From Burkholderiales bacterium (GTDB lineage Bacteria > Pseudomonadota > Gammaproteobacteria > Burkholderiales > Ga0077523): a stretch of 64,000 nucleotides of DNA. How positions within the stretch are numbered: the first letter of the stretch is position 1; every line of letters begins with the position of its first letter. Positions 7,641 through 16,924 of this stretch are shown here, piece after piece. The notes below the pieces were generated by a model. It searched no databases, was not told the DNA's origin, and was given only the letters and a program-made list of their open reading frames with translations. The position numbers were made by a program, and so were the translations under genes. The stretch spans positions 1 to 64,000 of the forward strand of contig JAIEQG010000008.1 of NCBI GenBank assembly GCA_019747905.1. Direction: 5' to 3'.

Positions 7641-9593
7641 CTACCCCTGCGTCACCCCAACCTCCGCCCCCTCCGCCTCGAAGAACGCCTCCACCTCGCG
7701 GATATCCCGCGTTCGCCGCATCGCCGGCAGACTCTGCCACACGCGCTTGCCGTAGGACTTGGTGATGATCCGCGGGTCGCAGATCATCAACACGCCGCGA
7801 TCGGTATCGTCGCGGATCAGCCGGCCGGCGCCCTGCTTCAGTAGGATGACAGCCTGCGGCAACTGGTGATCCATGAACGCGTTGCCGCCCTGCGCATTGA
7901 TGCGCTCGATGCGCGCGGTCAGCACCGGATCGTCGGGCGGCGTGAAGGGCAAACGGTCGATCATCACCAGCGACAGCGTGGGACCGCGCACGTCCACCCC
8001 CTCCCAGAACGATTGACTGCCCACCAGCACCGCGTTGCCGAGCTTGCGGAAGCGCTCGAGCAGTTCCGTGCGGGAACCCTCGCCCTGCAGCAGCACTGGA
8101 AAATCCAGTCCGCGCTTGCGCAGCCCTTCCTCGATGCGCTCACGCGCTTCCCGCATCGCCCGCAGGCTGGTGAACAGACAGAAGGCCCGTCCGCCGCTCG
8201 CGACGATGGCAGGCAGCACCGCGGTCACCACGGCCTGGGTGTACGTGGCATCGTTCGGATCGGGCATGCCCTCCGGAACGTACAGGACGGCCTGATGCGG
8301 ATAGTCGAACGGGCTTTCCCAGGTCTTCATCTGCGCGTGCTCCAACCCGAGCTGCCGCGCGTAGTGCGAGAAATCACCCTTCACCGACAGCGTCGCCGAC
8401 GTGAAGATCCACGCCCGCGGCGCCCCGCTCAACTGCCTTGCGAAGATCTCGCCCACCGACAACGGCGTCGCATGCAGTTGCAGCGAATGGGCGAACACCT
8501 CGATCCACCGCACGTAGTCGGGATCGGGCTCCGCGTGCCAGCGCTTGAGGCGCGCCAGTTGGTCGCAGCTGCGCTCCCAGCACCGACCGAGGCCTTCGCT
8601 GCGGTCGGCCTGGAACTCGAGCAGCGCGCTCATGGCCTCCAGTTTTTCGGCCACTGCATCCAGCGCCGCCACGAAATCCTTGCGCGCCAGTGCCACCTGC
8701 GCCGGCGCACGACCCGATTCTCCGTTCCACGCGAGGCGCAGATCCTTTGCGGCCTTGTCCAGCGCCTGGGCCGATTCCGGCAGCGCAGCGAAGTCCTTGG
8801 CGGCCGCAGCGGCTTCCAGCCTGGTATCGCGTGCAAGCTCCAGCAATTGCGAAGTCGAACTCGTCTCGCCGAAGAACAGACTGGCTGTCTCGGCCAACTG
8901 GTGCGCTTCGTCCAGGATCACCGTATTGCATGCCGGCAGCAGCTCCGACACACCCTCGTCGCGCAACACCACGTCGGCGAAGAACAGATGGTGGTTGACC
9001 ACCACAACATCGGCCTCGAGCGCGTTCTTGCGCGCCTTCATCACGAAGCAGTCCTTGAAGTTGGGGCAGTCGCTCCCGAGGCAGTTCTCGCGCGTCGACG
9101 TAACCTGCGCCCAGATGGCGGCATCCTCGGGCACCTCGCCGCAACCGCTCTTGTCGCCGGTGGCACTGGTCCGCGCATAGCTCGCGATGAGCCCGAGGTA
9201 GCCCACGTCCGCCCGGCTCGCGAAGCGCCCGTCATTCTTCGCGCGCTCCAGGTGGTAGTGACAGACATAGTTCGCGCGCCCCTTCAGCAGCGCCGTGGTC
9301 AACGACGCCTGCAGGGCCTTGCGCACCACAGGTAGGTCGCGATCGAAAAGCTGATCCTGCAAGGTCTTGGTGCCCGTCGAGACGATCACCTTGCCGCCCG
9401 ACTGCAGCGCCGGCACCAGGTAGGCGAAGGTCTTGCCAGTGCCCGTACCAGCCTCGGCAATGAGCACTCCACGATCCTCGATGGTCTGCGCGATCGCCTG
9501 GGCCATCGCGACCTGCTGAGGGCGGGTCTTGTACCCGGGAATGTGCCGGGCGAGCGGGCCATCGGCGGCGAAGACTTCTGAAAGATCGTTCAT
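7641..9593 (-). CDS. yoaA: DinG/YoaA-type ATP-dependent DNA helicase
   Basis: A 650-aa superfamily 2 XPD/DinG-like helicase. Walker A EAGTGTGKT is at residues 47-55, and a DEAH box occurs in VILDEAHQLAE. Between them lies an Fe-S region with cysteines in NYVCHYH, CLGSDCPNFKDC and nearby. C-terminal helicase motifs include GSQSFWEGVDV and the QGAGRLIR block. The length and LLKGRANYVCHYH block fit the YoaA branch, which unwinds DNA during repair and, in E. coli, partners the polymerase subunit HolC. ATG at 9593 is chosen because the next upstream codons are unlike the family. DinG proper is the alternative name. Confidence 0.88.
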   Translation of the reverse strand: MNDLSEVFAADGPLARHIPGYKTRPQQVAMAQAIAQTIEDRGVLIAEAGTGTGKTFAYLVPALQSGGKVIVSTGTKTLQDQLFDRDLPVVRKALQASLTTALLKGRANYVCHYHLERAKNDGRFASRADVGYLGLIASYARTSATGDKSGCGEVPEDAAIWAQVTSTRENCLGSDCPNFKDCFVMKARKNALEADVVVVNHHLFFADVVLRDEGVSELLPACNTVILDEAHQLAETASLFFGETSSTSQLLELARDTRLEAAAAAKDFAALPESAQALDKAAKDLRLAWNGESGRAPAQVALARKDFVAALDAVAEKLEAMSALLEFQADRSEGLGRCWERSCDQLARLKRWHAEPDPDYVRWIEVFAHSLQLHATPLSVGEIFARQLSGAPRAWIFTSATLSVKGDFSHYARQLGLEHAQMKTWESPFDYPHQAVLYVPEGMPDPNDATYTQAVVTAVLPAIVASGGRAFCLFTSLRAMREARERIEEGLRKRGLDFPVLLQGEGSRTELLERFRKLGNAVLVGSQSFWEGVDVRGPTLSLVMIDRLPFTPPDDPVLTARIERINAQGGNAFMDHQLPQAVILLKQGAGRLIRDDTDRGVLMICDPRIITKSYGKRVWQSLPAMRRTRDIREVEAFFEAEGAEVGVTQG

Positions 9594-9770
9594 GCGCAGG
9601 CGAATTGTAGCGCTCGCGCCCGGCCCAGAATCAGCGACCACCACAGTAAGAGGAGAGCCTCGAAGCGGCGGCCCTTCGCCTCGGCATAAACTGTCTACCC
9701 GAGCACTCTGCAAAGCCGAGCATTGGTTAGCATTGCAGCTTCGGTAACCACAACGGTGGGAAGACACGCC

Positions 9771-10799
9771 ATGGCAATGCCGCTGACCGATGTCCGGGAC
9801 ATATCACGCATCGCGTACGGGTTCATGGGTTCGAAAGCCCTGTTCGCGGCATTGAACATCAACCTCTTCGGCCATCTCGGCGCGAGCAGCAAGACGCTGG
9901 AACGACTGGTCGAGGAAACCGGCGTCGCCGCCAATCGCCTCGGGACGCTCCTCGCCGCGTTGACCGCGATCGGCCTGCTTGCGCGCGAGGGCAACACCTA
10001 CCGCAACGCGCCGGCGAGCGAACGCTACCTGGTCCGCGGAGCGCCAGCGTACTTCGGCGACTACTACCGGTTCCAGATCGATCGCCAGATCTATCCGGCG
10101 CTGGAGCATCTCGACGCCGGCATCGCAGGCGACACCCAGCACCTTGCCTTCGACTCTCTCGCCGGCTTGACGGGCGACCCGGAGGAGGCCGACGCGTTCA
10201 CCCGCGCTCAGCACGCCGGGTCCATGGGCCCGGCGGTGATGCTGGCCCGCACCTTCGACCTGGGTGGGGCCAGGCGCATGCTGGATGTCGGCGGCGGCAG
10301 CGGCGCATTCTCCATCGCGCTGTGCCAGCGCAACCCGGAGCTTCGGGCAACAGTGCTGGATTTTCCCAACGTGGTCGATGTCGCCGAGCGCTTCGTGACC
10401 GAAGCGAAACTGGGGCACCGGATCGACTACATCCGGGCCGACGCCGTCCATGGCCCATGGCCGTCGGGCCAGGACGTCATCCTGATGTCCTATCTCCTCA
10501 GCGCGGTGGCGGAATCGTCCTTCCCGCTTCTGCTGACCAAGGCGTGGGAGGCACTGCACCCGGGCGGGCGACTGCTGATCCACGACTTCATGCTCGATGA
10601 CGACGAAACCGGCCCGGCGCTGGCTGCGCTCTGGTTCCTGCAGTACCTGTGGGGCCGGATCGACGGAATCTCGTTCAGCGCCGCCACGCTCGCCGAGCAA
10701 CTGAGGGGGCGTGGCTACGAGAACATCTCGGATCAGGTGATCATCCCCGAGATCACGAAGCTGGTCGTCTGCGTGAAGCCGGCAGCACGTGCCGGATAG
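9771..10799 (+). CDS. SAM-dependent O-methyltransferase (family 2)
   Basis: A 342-aa protein. The N-terminal dimerisation/winged-helix part (KALFAALNINLFGHLG...LVEETGVAANRLGTLLAAL) precedes a Rossmann methyltransferase domain with the SAM motif LDVGGGSGAFSIAL. HPGGRLLIHDFMLDD follows, as in hydroxyneurosporene and plant-type O-methyltransferases. The substrate is unknown and no biosynthetic cluster is next to it. ATG at 9771 is preceded by GGGAAG. An upstream in-frame TTG at 9723 lacks such a site. A GNAT gene follows, starting 34 bp later. Confidence 0.82.
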   Translation: MAMPLTDVRDISRIAYGFMGSKALFAALNINLFGHLGASSKTLERLVEETGVAANRLGTLLAALTAIGLLAREGNTYRNAPASERYLVRGAPAYFGDYYRFQIDRQIYPALEHLDAGIAGDTQHLAFDSLAGLTGDPEEADAFTRAQHAGSMGPAVMLARTFDLGGARRMLDVGGGSGAFSIALCQRNPELRATVLDFPNVVDVAERFVTEAKLGHRIDYIRADAVHGPWPSGQDVILMSYLLSAVAESSFPLLLTKAWEALHPGGRLLIHDFMLDDDETGPALAALWFLQYLWGRIDGISFSAATLAEQLRGRGYENISDQVIIPEITKLVVCVKPAARAG

Positions 10800-10833
10800 C
10801 GGCGAGACCCGAGTTTTCCTCCTCCGGTTCAGC

Positions 10834-11403
10834 ATGATCACCCTCGACGTCGCATCCTCGACAAGGCATTTCGAGCAGATCCTCGACCTCCAACGGCGCT
10901 ATCACGCCAGCGCCCTGCCTCCCGACGCGCAAGACCGTGAGGGATTCGTTTTTGCCGAACACACGGTATCGCTGCTCCAGCGGATGTCCGCCGAGCTTCC
11001 CCAGGCAATCGCCATCGCGGACGACGTCGTCGTGGGCTACTGCCTAGCCATGTCCCTGTCGCTTCGCGACGAGATTCCGAGCCTGGTACCCATGTTCGAC
11101 CATTTCGGTCGCTGCGAGTACCAGGGTCGCCCCTTGTCCACCTTGCGGTTCTTCGTGGGTGGTCAGGTCTGCGTCGACCGCGCCTATCGTGGTCGCGGAC
11201 TTCTCGCCCGCCTCTACGAGCACGTGCGTATTTCAGCGCCGGCGACCTACGATCTTTGCGTCACCGAGATCGCGGCCCGCAATCGGGTGTCCGTTCGAGC
11301 GCACGAGCGAATGGGCTTCGAAACGATATCGACGTACTCGGACACAAGCGAAGCCTGGGTGATCGTCGCATGGAACCTCGGTCGTCCCATGGCACTCGCG
11401 TAG
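10834..11403 (+). CDS. GNAT family acetyltransferase
   Basis: About 189 aa. GGQVCVDRAYRGRGLLARLYEHV contains the acetyl-CoA loop R-G-R-G-L, and AARNRVSVRAHERMGFETI is the usual GNAT C-terminal block. The substrate is unknown. ATG at 10834 begins a clean first strand (MITLDVASS). A GTG at 10789 overlapping the methyltransferase gene is possible. Part of a row of small single-function genes on the plus strand with no clear shared pathway. Confidence 0.75.
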   Translation: MITLDVASSTRHFEQILDLQRRYHASALPPDAQDREGFVFAEHTVSLLQRMSAELPQAIAIADDVVVGYCLAMSLSLRDEIPSLVPMFDHFGRCEYQGRPLSTLRFFVGGQVCVDRAYRGRGLLARLYEHVRISAPATYDLCVTEIAARNRVSVRAHERMGFETISTYSDTSEAWVIVAWNLGRPMALA

Positions 11404-11444
11404 CAACCCGGTGCAAGAACCACGCAAGTGCGACTGAAATCCCC

Positions 11445-11843
11445 ATGAACCAGGTTCTCAGGTTCCACGGTTCGGTCAAGCGCGATCCGGCCATCGGCCT
11501 CTGGATGCGCGAGCATCCGGGCGCATTGGGGGCTATCGCACAGCGCTGGTTCGTGGCGATGCGCGACTGCGGAGACGATGTCCGGGAGTTGTTGCACGAT
11601 GGTCATCCCACGGCGTGCGTGGGTGATGCGGCATTCGCCTACGTGAATGCCTTCAAGGCCCACGTGAACGTCGGGTTCTTTCGCGGCGCCGAGATTGCGG
11701 ATCCGGAGCATCTGCTGGAGGGCACCGGCAAGTTCATGCGGCATGTGAAGCTCAGGCCTGAAGTTGACGTCGATGCCGCAACTCTGCTGAAGCTGATCGA
11801 AACGGCATACGCGGACATGAAGCGGCGCCTCAGCGCGGCGTAG
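11445..11843 (+). CDS. DUF1801 domain protein
   Basis: A 132-aa protein. VRELLHDGHPTACVGDAAFAYVNAFKAHVNVGFFRGAEIADPEHLLEG contains the DUF1801 core (short strands F-AYVNAFKAHVNVGF followed by the lid and K-x-MRHVKL). The family is related to YdhG-type small proteins proposed to bind ligands or iron, but its role is unproven. ATG at 11445 starts MNQVLRFHG. A second DUF1801 gene lies at 16244. Neighbours on both sides are GNAT genes. Confidence 0.7.
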   Translation: MNQVLRFHGSVKRDPAIGLWMREHPGALGAIAQRWFVAMRDCGDDVRELLHDGHPTACVGDAAFAYVNAFKAHVNVGFFRGAEIADPEHLLEGTGKFMRHVKLRPEVDVDAATLLKLIETAYADMKRRLSAA

Positions 11844-11993
11844 ATCCGGCAGGCTCACGGTGAATGTCGGGCTCCCACATCAGCGACGTGCCGCGTATTC
11901 CGACTTGCGGAGAGATGATCGCTCGACGCGACAGCGCCTCCCGATGGGGTTGTTGATAAGCGCGAGAACTGACCCACAATCCGGACCGTTAGC

Positions 11994-12584
11994 GTGAACG
12001 CGGGGATCGCGATCCGGAACGAGACTGGAGCCGACATCGGCGTCATATCCGACGTGACGATCGAGGCGTTCAAGACTTTGGCGATCAGCAATCACACGGA
12101 GCAGTTCATCGTCGAAGCGCTGCGCGCGGCCCAGGCCCTCGCGGTGTCGCTCGTTGCCGAGGTGGATGGCCGCGTAGTCGGGCATGTAGCCTTCTCGCCC
12201 GTGACCATATCCGACGGCACCCGGGACTGGTACGGTCTCGGCCCGGCTTCGGTATTGCCGGAGTATCAACGGCAGGGGATCGGCACGACCCTGGTACGCG
12301 CAGGTCTGGCACGGCTAAGGGACCTGCATGCCCGAGGATGTTGCCTCGTGGGGCACCCCGGTTACTACCGGCGATTCGGATTCGAGAACGTGCCGGGACT
12401 CGTGGTCGAGGGAGTGCCGCAGGAGGTCTTCCTTGCGCTGCCTCTCGATGGGCAGCCCCCGCGGGGCATCGTCACTTTCCATGACGGCTTCAACGCGGCT
12501 GGCCACTACGACCGTGCAGCTCTCGCGCCGGACGAGACGAGACCGGCAATTGCGCGCGGAGATTCATCTACGACCAGGAGGTAG
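11994..12584 (+). CDS. GNAT family N-acetyltransferase
   Basis: A 196-aa protein with the acetyl-CoA site LPEYQRQGIGTTLVRAGLARL (Q-R-x-G-I/L-G) and the later GHPGYYRRFGFEN block typical of YhbS-like acetyltransferases. FSPVTIS and WYGLGPASV fit the central strand. The substrate is unknown. It starts with GTG at 11994, and a 150-bp stretch without a gene precedes it. Confidence 0.85.
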   Translation: MNAGIAIRNETGADIGVISDVTIEAFKTLAISNHTEQFIVEALRAAQALAVSLVAEVDGRVVGHVAFSPVTISDGTRDWYGLGPASVLPEYQRQGIGTTLVRAGLARLRDLHARGCCLVGHPGYYRRFGFENVPGLVVEGVPQEVFLALPLDGQPPRGIVTFHDGFNAAGHYDRAALAPDETRPAIARGDSSTTRR

Positions 12585-12711
12585 TCGCATTGCGTGAGCA
12601 CTTCGTCTGCTCTTCCCCTGGCGCAGCATGGGGTGCATAGTTCATTGGCATGACATCCAGCGATCGGCCGTGGCCGTGGACAACAAACGACAATACGGGG
12701 AGAGAAGCGAC

Positions 12712-14013
12712 ATGACCGCGACCGAAGAACGAGCGCTGGTACGCAAGATGGCATGGAAGGTCCTGCCGTTCCTGCTGGTCGCGTACCTCATCTGCATCAT
12801 CGACCGCCTCAACGTGGGCCTCGCGGCGCTGACGATGAATGCCGATCTCGGATTCACGGCCACCATCTACGGCTGGGGGGCGGGGCTCTTCTTCATCGGG
12901 TACTTCATTGGCGAGGTTCCCAGCAACCTGATCCTGTCCAGGGTCGGGGCGCGCATCTGGTTCGCGCGCATCATGGTCACGTGGGGCATCTTCGCGATCG
13001 CGATGGGCTTCATCAGCGGCAACGTGAGCTTCTTCGTGATCCGCTTCCTGCTCGGCGTGGCGGAAGCAGGCTTCTTCCCCGGGGTCATCTACTACCTGAC
13101 GCTGTGGTTTCCGGCAGAGTACCGGGGCCGCATCTTCGGCCTGTTCCTGATCATCAGTCCGCTCAACAACACCATCGCCGCCCCACTGGGCGGGTTGATC
13201 CTCAAATACTTCGACGGCGTCGCGGGCTATCCCGGCTGGCGCTGGCTCTTCATCGTCGAGGGCCTTCCCACCCTCCTGATGGCGTACCTGTGCCTGCGGC
13301 TGGTGACCGACCGGCCCGACAAGGCAAGCTGGCTCACCGACGCCGAGAAGGCGCACCTGCGGGCCAAGCTGCAGCGCGAGGCCGAATCGCGGATCGAGAC
13401 CAGGCATCTTTCGCTGTGGCAGACGCTCGCCAATCCCAAGGTGCTGCTGTTCGCGGTGGTCTACACGTCACTTGCCATCGGCATCTACGGCCTGAGCCTG
13501 TGGATGCCGCAGCTCATCAAGGGTGCGGGGGTCACCGACAGTTTCCACATCGGCCTCATCATGGCGGTTCCGTACCTGATCGCCACCATCTGCATGGTGC
13601 TTTGGTCGCGCCACTCGGACAAGACCGGTGAGCGGGTGTTTCACTGCGCGGGCGCGCTGGCCTTGGCCGCGATCGGCATGGTGAGCAGTGCGTTCATCGG
13701 CTCGCCCGTGCTGGCCATGGTGGCGCTGACTTTCGCGGCCATCGGCATGTACTGCTCGCAACCCGTGTTCTGGGCCATGCCCACCAGCTACCTGACCGGC
13801 GTAGCTGCTGCCGGTGGCATTGCGTTCATCAATTCTGTCGGCAACCTCGGCGGCTTCATCGGCCCCTTCATGGTGGGTTGGTTGAAGGACAACGCCGGCG
13901 GCTTCCAGGCGGGGCTGGTCTTCCTCGGGGCGTGTTTGCTGACCGGCTCGATCGTGGCGACGATCGTCGGGCGGCGTGTCGCTCGGCGCGAAGGCGCCGC
14001 GCAACCCGCCTGA
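12712..14013 (+). CDS. MFS transporter, anion:cation symporter family
   Basis: A 433-aa protein with 12 predicted membrane helices. The early IDRLNVGLA and RFLLGVAEAGFFPGVIYYLTLWFP blocks are hallmarks of the ACS family of the major facilitator superfamily, whose members import organic acids such as galactonate, tartrate, phthalate or glucarate with H+ or Na+. The ATG at 12712 has a strong ribosome site (GGGGAGAG). No catabolic gene is adjacent, so the substrate cannot be inferred. Confidence 0.88.
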   Translation: MTATEERALVRKMAWKVLPFLLVAYLICIIDRLNVGLAALTMNADLGFTATIYGWGAGLFFIGYFIGEVPSNLILSRVGARIWFARIMVTWGIFAIAMGFISGNVSFFVIRFLLGVAEAGFFPGVIYYLTLWFPAEYRGRIFGLFLIISPLNNTIAAPLGGLILKYFDGVAGYPGWRWLFIVEGLPTLLMAYLCLRLVTDRPDKASWLTDAEKAHLRAKLQREAESRIETRHLSLWQTLANPKVLLFAVVYTSLAIGIYGLSLWMPQLIKGAGVTDSFHIGLIMAVPYLIATICMVLWSRHSDKTGERVFHCAGALALAAIGMVSSAFIGSPVLAMVALTFAAIGMYCSQPVFWAMPTSYLTGVAAAGGIAFINSVGNLGGFIGPFMVGWLKDNAGGFQAGLVFLGACLLTGSIVATIVGRRVARREGAAQPA

Positions 14014-14163
14014 GGCGTTGCGGCGACGGAACGGCCAACGCACCTTCATGGACCCCTCTGCGCCACCCCGACGGCTGGTACGGGAGATGCATGCTCGGCG
14101 CGAACCCGGCAGCGTACTCGCGGAAGGCGCTGCAGCCCGATTCCCCACGCCTGTCGCCCACCC

Positions 14164-15324
14164 ATGAGCTTCGTTCTGCATTTCTTCCATGCGCCCCAGG
14201 TCGATTCCGTCGAATCGGCAACCGAATACGTCTACGAGCTCTGCGACGACGATCCGCCCCTGGCGGACCGCTTCCGGAAGTTCGTCGAACTGGTGACGAC
14301 GGTATACCCCGATCTTTCCGCGGATGATGACGACGGCGACAACGAGCGCAACCTCTGGCCCGAGGGTCTCGACGGCGAATGGGGCGATGAGCCGGTCGTG
14401 AACGTCGGCATCAAGACCGATGCCGTCGAGGAAGGTGTGCTATCGAGCGTCGCATCGAAAGCGGTCCAGGCAGGCCTGCAGATGCTGGACCCGCAGAACG
14501 CCATGCTGTATCGCTCCGACCACGTCGTGGTGCATCACGACGGCAGCACGGTGCCGTTCCGCATGCTCACACCGTTTGCAGCCAAGCTCATGAAGCCCTC
14601 GGACGACGGCCTCGACCCACGCAAGGTGCGCGAGGCAATCGGCGCAGGCCTGTACGACCGACTTGCACCCGAACACGGATTCGCGCTGAGTTCGGTCAAG
14701 GCGTACACCATCGTACACCGCCAACGCGGCTCCATCCGGCAGGCCATCGCCATCGAGGCGAAGCCCGACCGGGACCAGGTCAGGATCAAGCTGGAACTCT
14801 GGCTGTCGACCCCGCGGATCGAGGCGGTCTGGATGGCGGGACTGCCGCGCAGGTTCACCGACTGGAAAGTGGCAGAAGACGGGCGCTGTGGCGGCTCCAC
14901 TTACGACTTCGTCTACGGACTCACCGACATCGTGCCGTCTGCCACCGCGCAGGAGATTGCGCAGGTCGGAAAGCTGACGCTGCGTTCGACCGAGCCGATC
15001 GACGAATTCGCGGCGATGGTGTCCACGTTCATCGAGCACAAGCTCCTGCCCGTGATCGACCCGATCAACGATCTCGACGCGCTCGCCGCACTCGCGCTGA
15101 CGGACGAAGCCCTCGACATCGTGCGCACCGGCCATGTCCGCGTCCTCGAGCAACTGGCAACCGCGGTGATCACGCGCCTTGCCAAGCCGGCCTGGTTCGA
15201 GGCAGTCGCCCGGGGCCTCATCGGCAATCCGAACAAGTCGGGATACTGGGGCGAGTTCGGCGACCGCGAAGGGCGGCATCTCGACCAGCTCATCGCATAC
15301 CTCAGAACCCTGCGTATTCCCTGA
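14164..15324 (+). CDS. Hypothetical protein, no family recognised
   Basis: A 386-aa soluble protein beginning MSFVLHFFHAPQVDSVESA. The N-terminal part is acidic (DDDDGDNERNLWPEGLDGEWGDEPVVNVGI), an arrangement seen in immunity- or toxin-associated proteins that read 'LWPxG'. The middle contains a DHVVVHHDGSTV stretch, and the C-terminus is a mixed alpha/beta region ending KSGYWGEFGDREGRHLDQLIAYL. There is no signal peptide or membrane segment. Codon use looks like its neighbours and the frame is uninterrupted, so it is probably a real gene. A small membrane protein gene follows after 39 bp. Confidence 0.7.
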   Translation: MSFVLHFFHAPQVDSVESATEYVYELCDDDPPLADRFRKFVELVTTVYPDLSADDDDGDNERNLWPEGLDGEWGDEPVVNVGIKTDAVEEGVLSSVASKAVQAGLQMLDPQNAMLYRSDHVVVHHDGSTVPFRMLTPFAAKLMKPSDDGLDPRKVREAIGAGLYDRLAPEHGFALSSVKAYTIVHRQRGSIRQAIAIEAKPDRDQVRIKLELWLSTPRIEAVWMAGLPRRFTDWKVAEDGRCGGSTYDFVYGLTDIVPSATAQEIAQVGKLTLRSTEPIDEFAAMVSTFIEHKLLPVIDPINDLDALAALALTDEALDIVRTGHVRVLEQLATAVITRLAKPAWFEAVARGLIGNPNKSGYWGEFGDREGRHLDQLIAYLRTLRIP

Positions 15325-15363
15325 CCGCCCGGGCGCCGGACCACCATCGACCTGCCGTGGCCC

Positions 15364-15645
15364 ATGAACCTGCTGCTTGATCGCCTCCTGGGTCTTCGCC
15401 GCGGATTCAAGGTGGGCGTGGTGCTCGGCGGGTACGCCTTGGCGGTTCTAGCCGGCATTGGAGCCGTGGCACTTCACGACCGGCTCGGCAGCCATGTCGA
15501 CGGTGATGCGTCGGGCGGCATGGCAGCCTTCGGCGACGCCGTGCTCTTCCTTACGGTGGCCGGCGTCGTCGCGATCATTCCCTCCGTGATTGCCGTGCTG
15601 TTTCTCGCCGGGCGCCGAGCGTCGAGGCATTCGCGGCGGTCCTAG
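15364..15645 (+). CDS. Small hypothetical membrane protein
   Basis: A 93-aa protein with two hydrophobic helices (about residues 17-36 and 59-82), a short glycine/aspartate loop between them, and a basic end (RRASRHSRRS). It lies 39 bp after the 386-aa hypothetical gene on the same strand and may be its partner. No family is recognised. A chance ORF cannot be excluded in such GC-rich DNA. Confidence 0.5.
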   Translation: MNLLLDRLLGLRRGFKVGVVLGGYALAVLAGIGAVALHDRLGSHVDGDASGGMAAFGDAVLFLTVAGVVAIIPSVIAVLFLAGRRASRHSRRS

Positions 15646-15783
15646 CGCTCGCGACGTTGGCGGTATCGTACGCACCGGTCCACTGCGCAAATGACTGGGC
15701 CTGGTTCTGCGTACACTGCATGAAATCTGCAACCTGCCACGTGAATCCGAGCATCTTCCCCGTTCAGGCCGGCGAACCCTCCG

Positions 15784-16260
15784 ATGCGGCATGACGCCAT
15801 CCGAGCGATTGCCTTCGTCGAAGGCCTGAAGGGTTTGGTCGCCCTGTGTGCGGCCTCCGGCTTGCTGCTGCTGGTGCACGAGGACCTGCACCGCCTTGCC
15901 GTTGCGCTGGTCGAGCACGCCCATCTGAATCCGGCAGCGAAGTACCCGCGGGTATTCATCGAAGCGGCGACCCACCTCCAGGATTCACGCCTGGTACTCG
16001 TGGCTGCGGGTGCCGCAGCCTATTCCCTGCTACGGTTCATCGAGTCCTACGGCCTGTTCCGCGAGCGCGCCTGGGCGGAAGCGCTCGCCGCGGTGAGCGG
16101 CACCATCTACGTGCCGTTCGAAGTCGTGGAACTCGTCCGTCACCCGGGTTGGCTGAGCGCTGCGTTGCTTGCCGTCAACCTCGCGATCGTGGCCGTGATG
16201 GTTCGTGCCCTGTTGCAACGACATCGATCACAGGATGCACCCGATGGCAACGCCGAATAG
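15784..16260 (+). CDS. DUF2127 family membrane protein
   Basis: A 158-aa protein starting IRAIAFVEGLKGLVAL, the usual DUF2127 opening. Four hydrophobic helices follow, with RFIESYGLFRERAWAEALAAVSGTIYVPFEVVEL, the most conserved block of this family. Function is unknown. Its 3' end overlaps the start of a DUF1801 gene in another frame by 17 bp, so the two are probably translated from one message. Confidence 0.82.
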   Translation: MRHDAIRAIAFVEGLKGLVALCAASGLLLLVHEDLHRLAVALVEHAHLNPAAKYPRVFIEAATHLQDSRLVLVAAGAAAYSLLRFIESYGLFRERAWAEALAAVSGTIYVPFEVVELVRHPGWLSAALLAVNLAIVAVMVRALLQRHRSQDAPDGNAE

Positions 16261-16633
16261 CTCACCGCCGGGCACCATCGACGAGTACATCGCGAGCTGC
16301 CCGCCAGCGGTGCAACCGATGCTGCGCAAGATCCGGAAGACCATCGCGGCAGCAGCACCGGACGCGCAGGAAACCATCAGCTACCGCCTCCCGACCTTCA
16401 TGCTGGACGGCGTCCTGGTGCATTTCGGTGCGTTCAAGAACCACATCGGCCTGTACCCACCGGTACGAGGTACTCCTGCGCTCGAGAAGCAACTGGCGCC
16501 CTACGCCGGCCCGAAGGGCAACCTGCAGTTCTCGCTGGATCAACCCATGCCGTATGCATTGATCGAACGGATCGTGAAACTGAGGGTTCGCCAGAACCGC
16601 GAGCGGGCCCGGGGTCGAGCCGGACAGCGCTGA
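16244..16633 (+). CDS. DUF1801 domain protein (YdhG-like)
   Basis: A 129-aa protein with TIDEYIASCPPAVQPMLRKIRKTI, then the DUF1801 core APDAQETISYRLPTFMLDGVLVHFGAFKNHIGLYP and LIERIVKLRVRQN. The ISYxxPxF-x-L-x-G-x-L-V-x-F-x-A-x-K-x-H-I-G-L-Y-P pattern is diagnostic. Bacillus YdhG was suggested to be an iron chaperone, but this is not firmly shown. The ATG at 16244 has AGGA eight bases upstream. An alternative ATG is at 16235. It overlaps the DUF2127 gene by 17 bp. Confidence 0.82.
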   Translation: MATPNSSPPGTIDEYIASCPPAVQPMLRKIRKTIAAAAPDAQETISYRLPTFMLDGVLVHFGAFKNHIGLYPPVRGTPALEKQLAPYAGPKGNLQFSLDQPMPYALIERIVKLRVRQNRERARGRAGQR

Positions 16634-16687
16634 TCGATGGCGCGCACGCGCTTGCCAGCAGTCCGTCCCCACCGCTAAATTGCCCGC

Positions 16688-16924
16688 ATGCAGGCCGCCG
16701 ACGATCTCATCCCCTTGCGAAGCAAAGTGTGCCCCCTCTGCGGCGGGCCGAACGGGTGCGCCCCTGCGGAATCCGGCAAGTTCGATGGTCCGTGCTGGTG
16801 CACGACCGTCGCGTTCTCCAAGGAACTGCTGGACCGCGTTCCGCCTGCCGAGCGGCGCAACGCCTGCATCTGCCGGCAATGCGCGGCTGCCGGCGCGGGC
16901 AATGGCGGCAAGCCGGGAGCATGA
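16688..16924 (+). CDS. Cysteine-rich CWC family protein
   Basis: A 78-aa protein with the pattern CPLCGGPNGCA, then GPCWCTTVAFSKELLDRVP and CICRQC. Cys pairs and the C-W-C triplet define the cysteine-rich CWC family, small proteins presumed to bind a metal. Function is unknown. The stop overlaps the start of the next gene as ATGA, which suggests translational coupling. Confidence 0.82.
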   Translation: MQAADDLIPLRSKVCPLCGGPNGCAPAESGKFDGPCWCTTVAFSKELLDRVPPAERRNACICRQCAAAGAGNGGKPGA

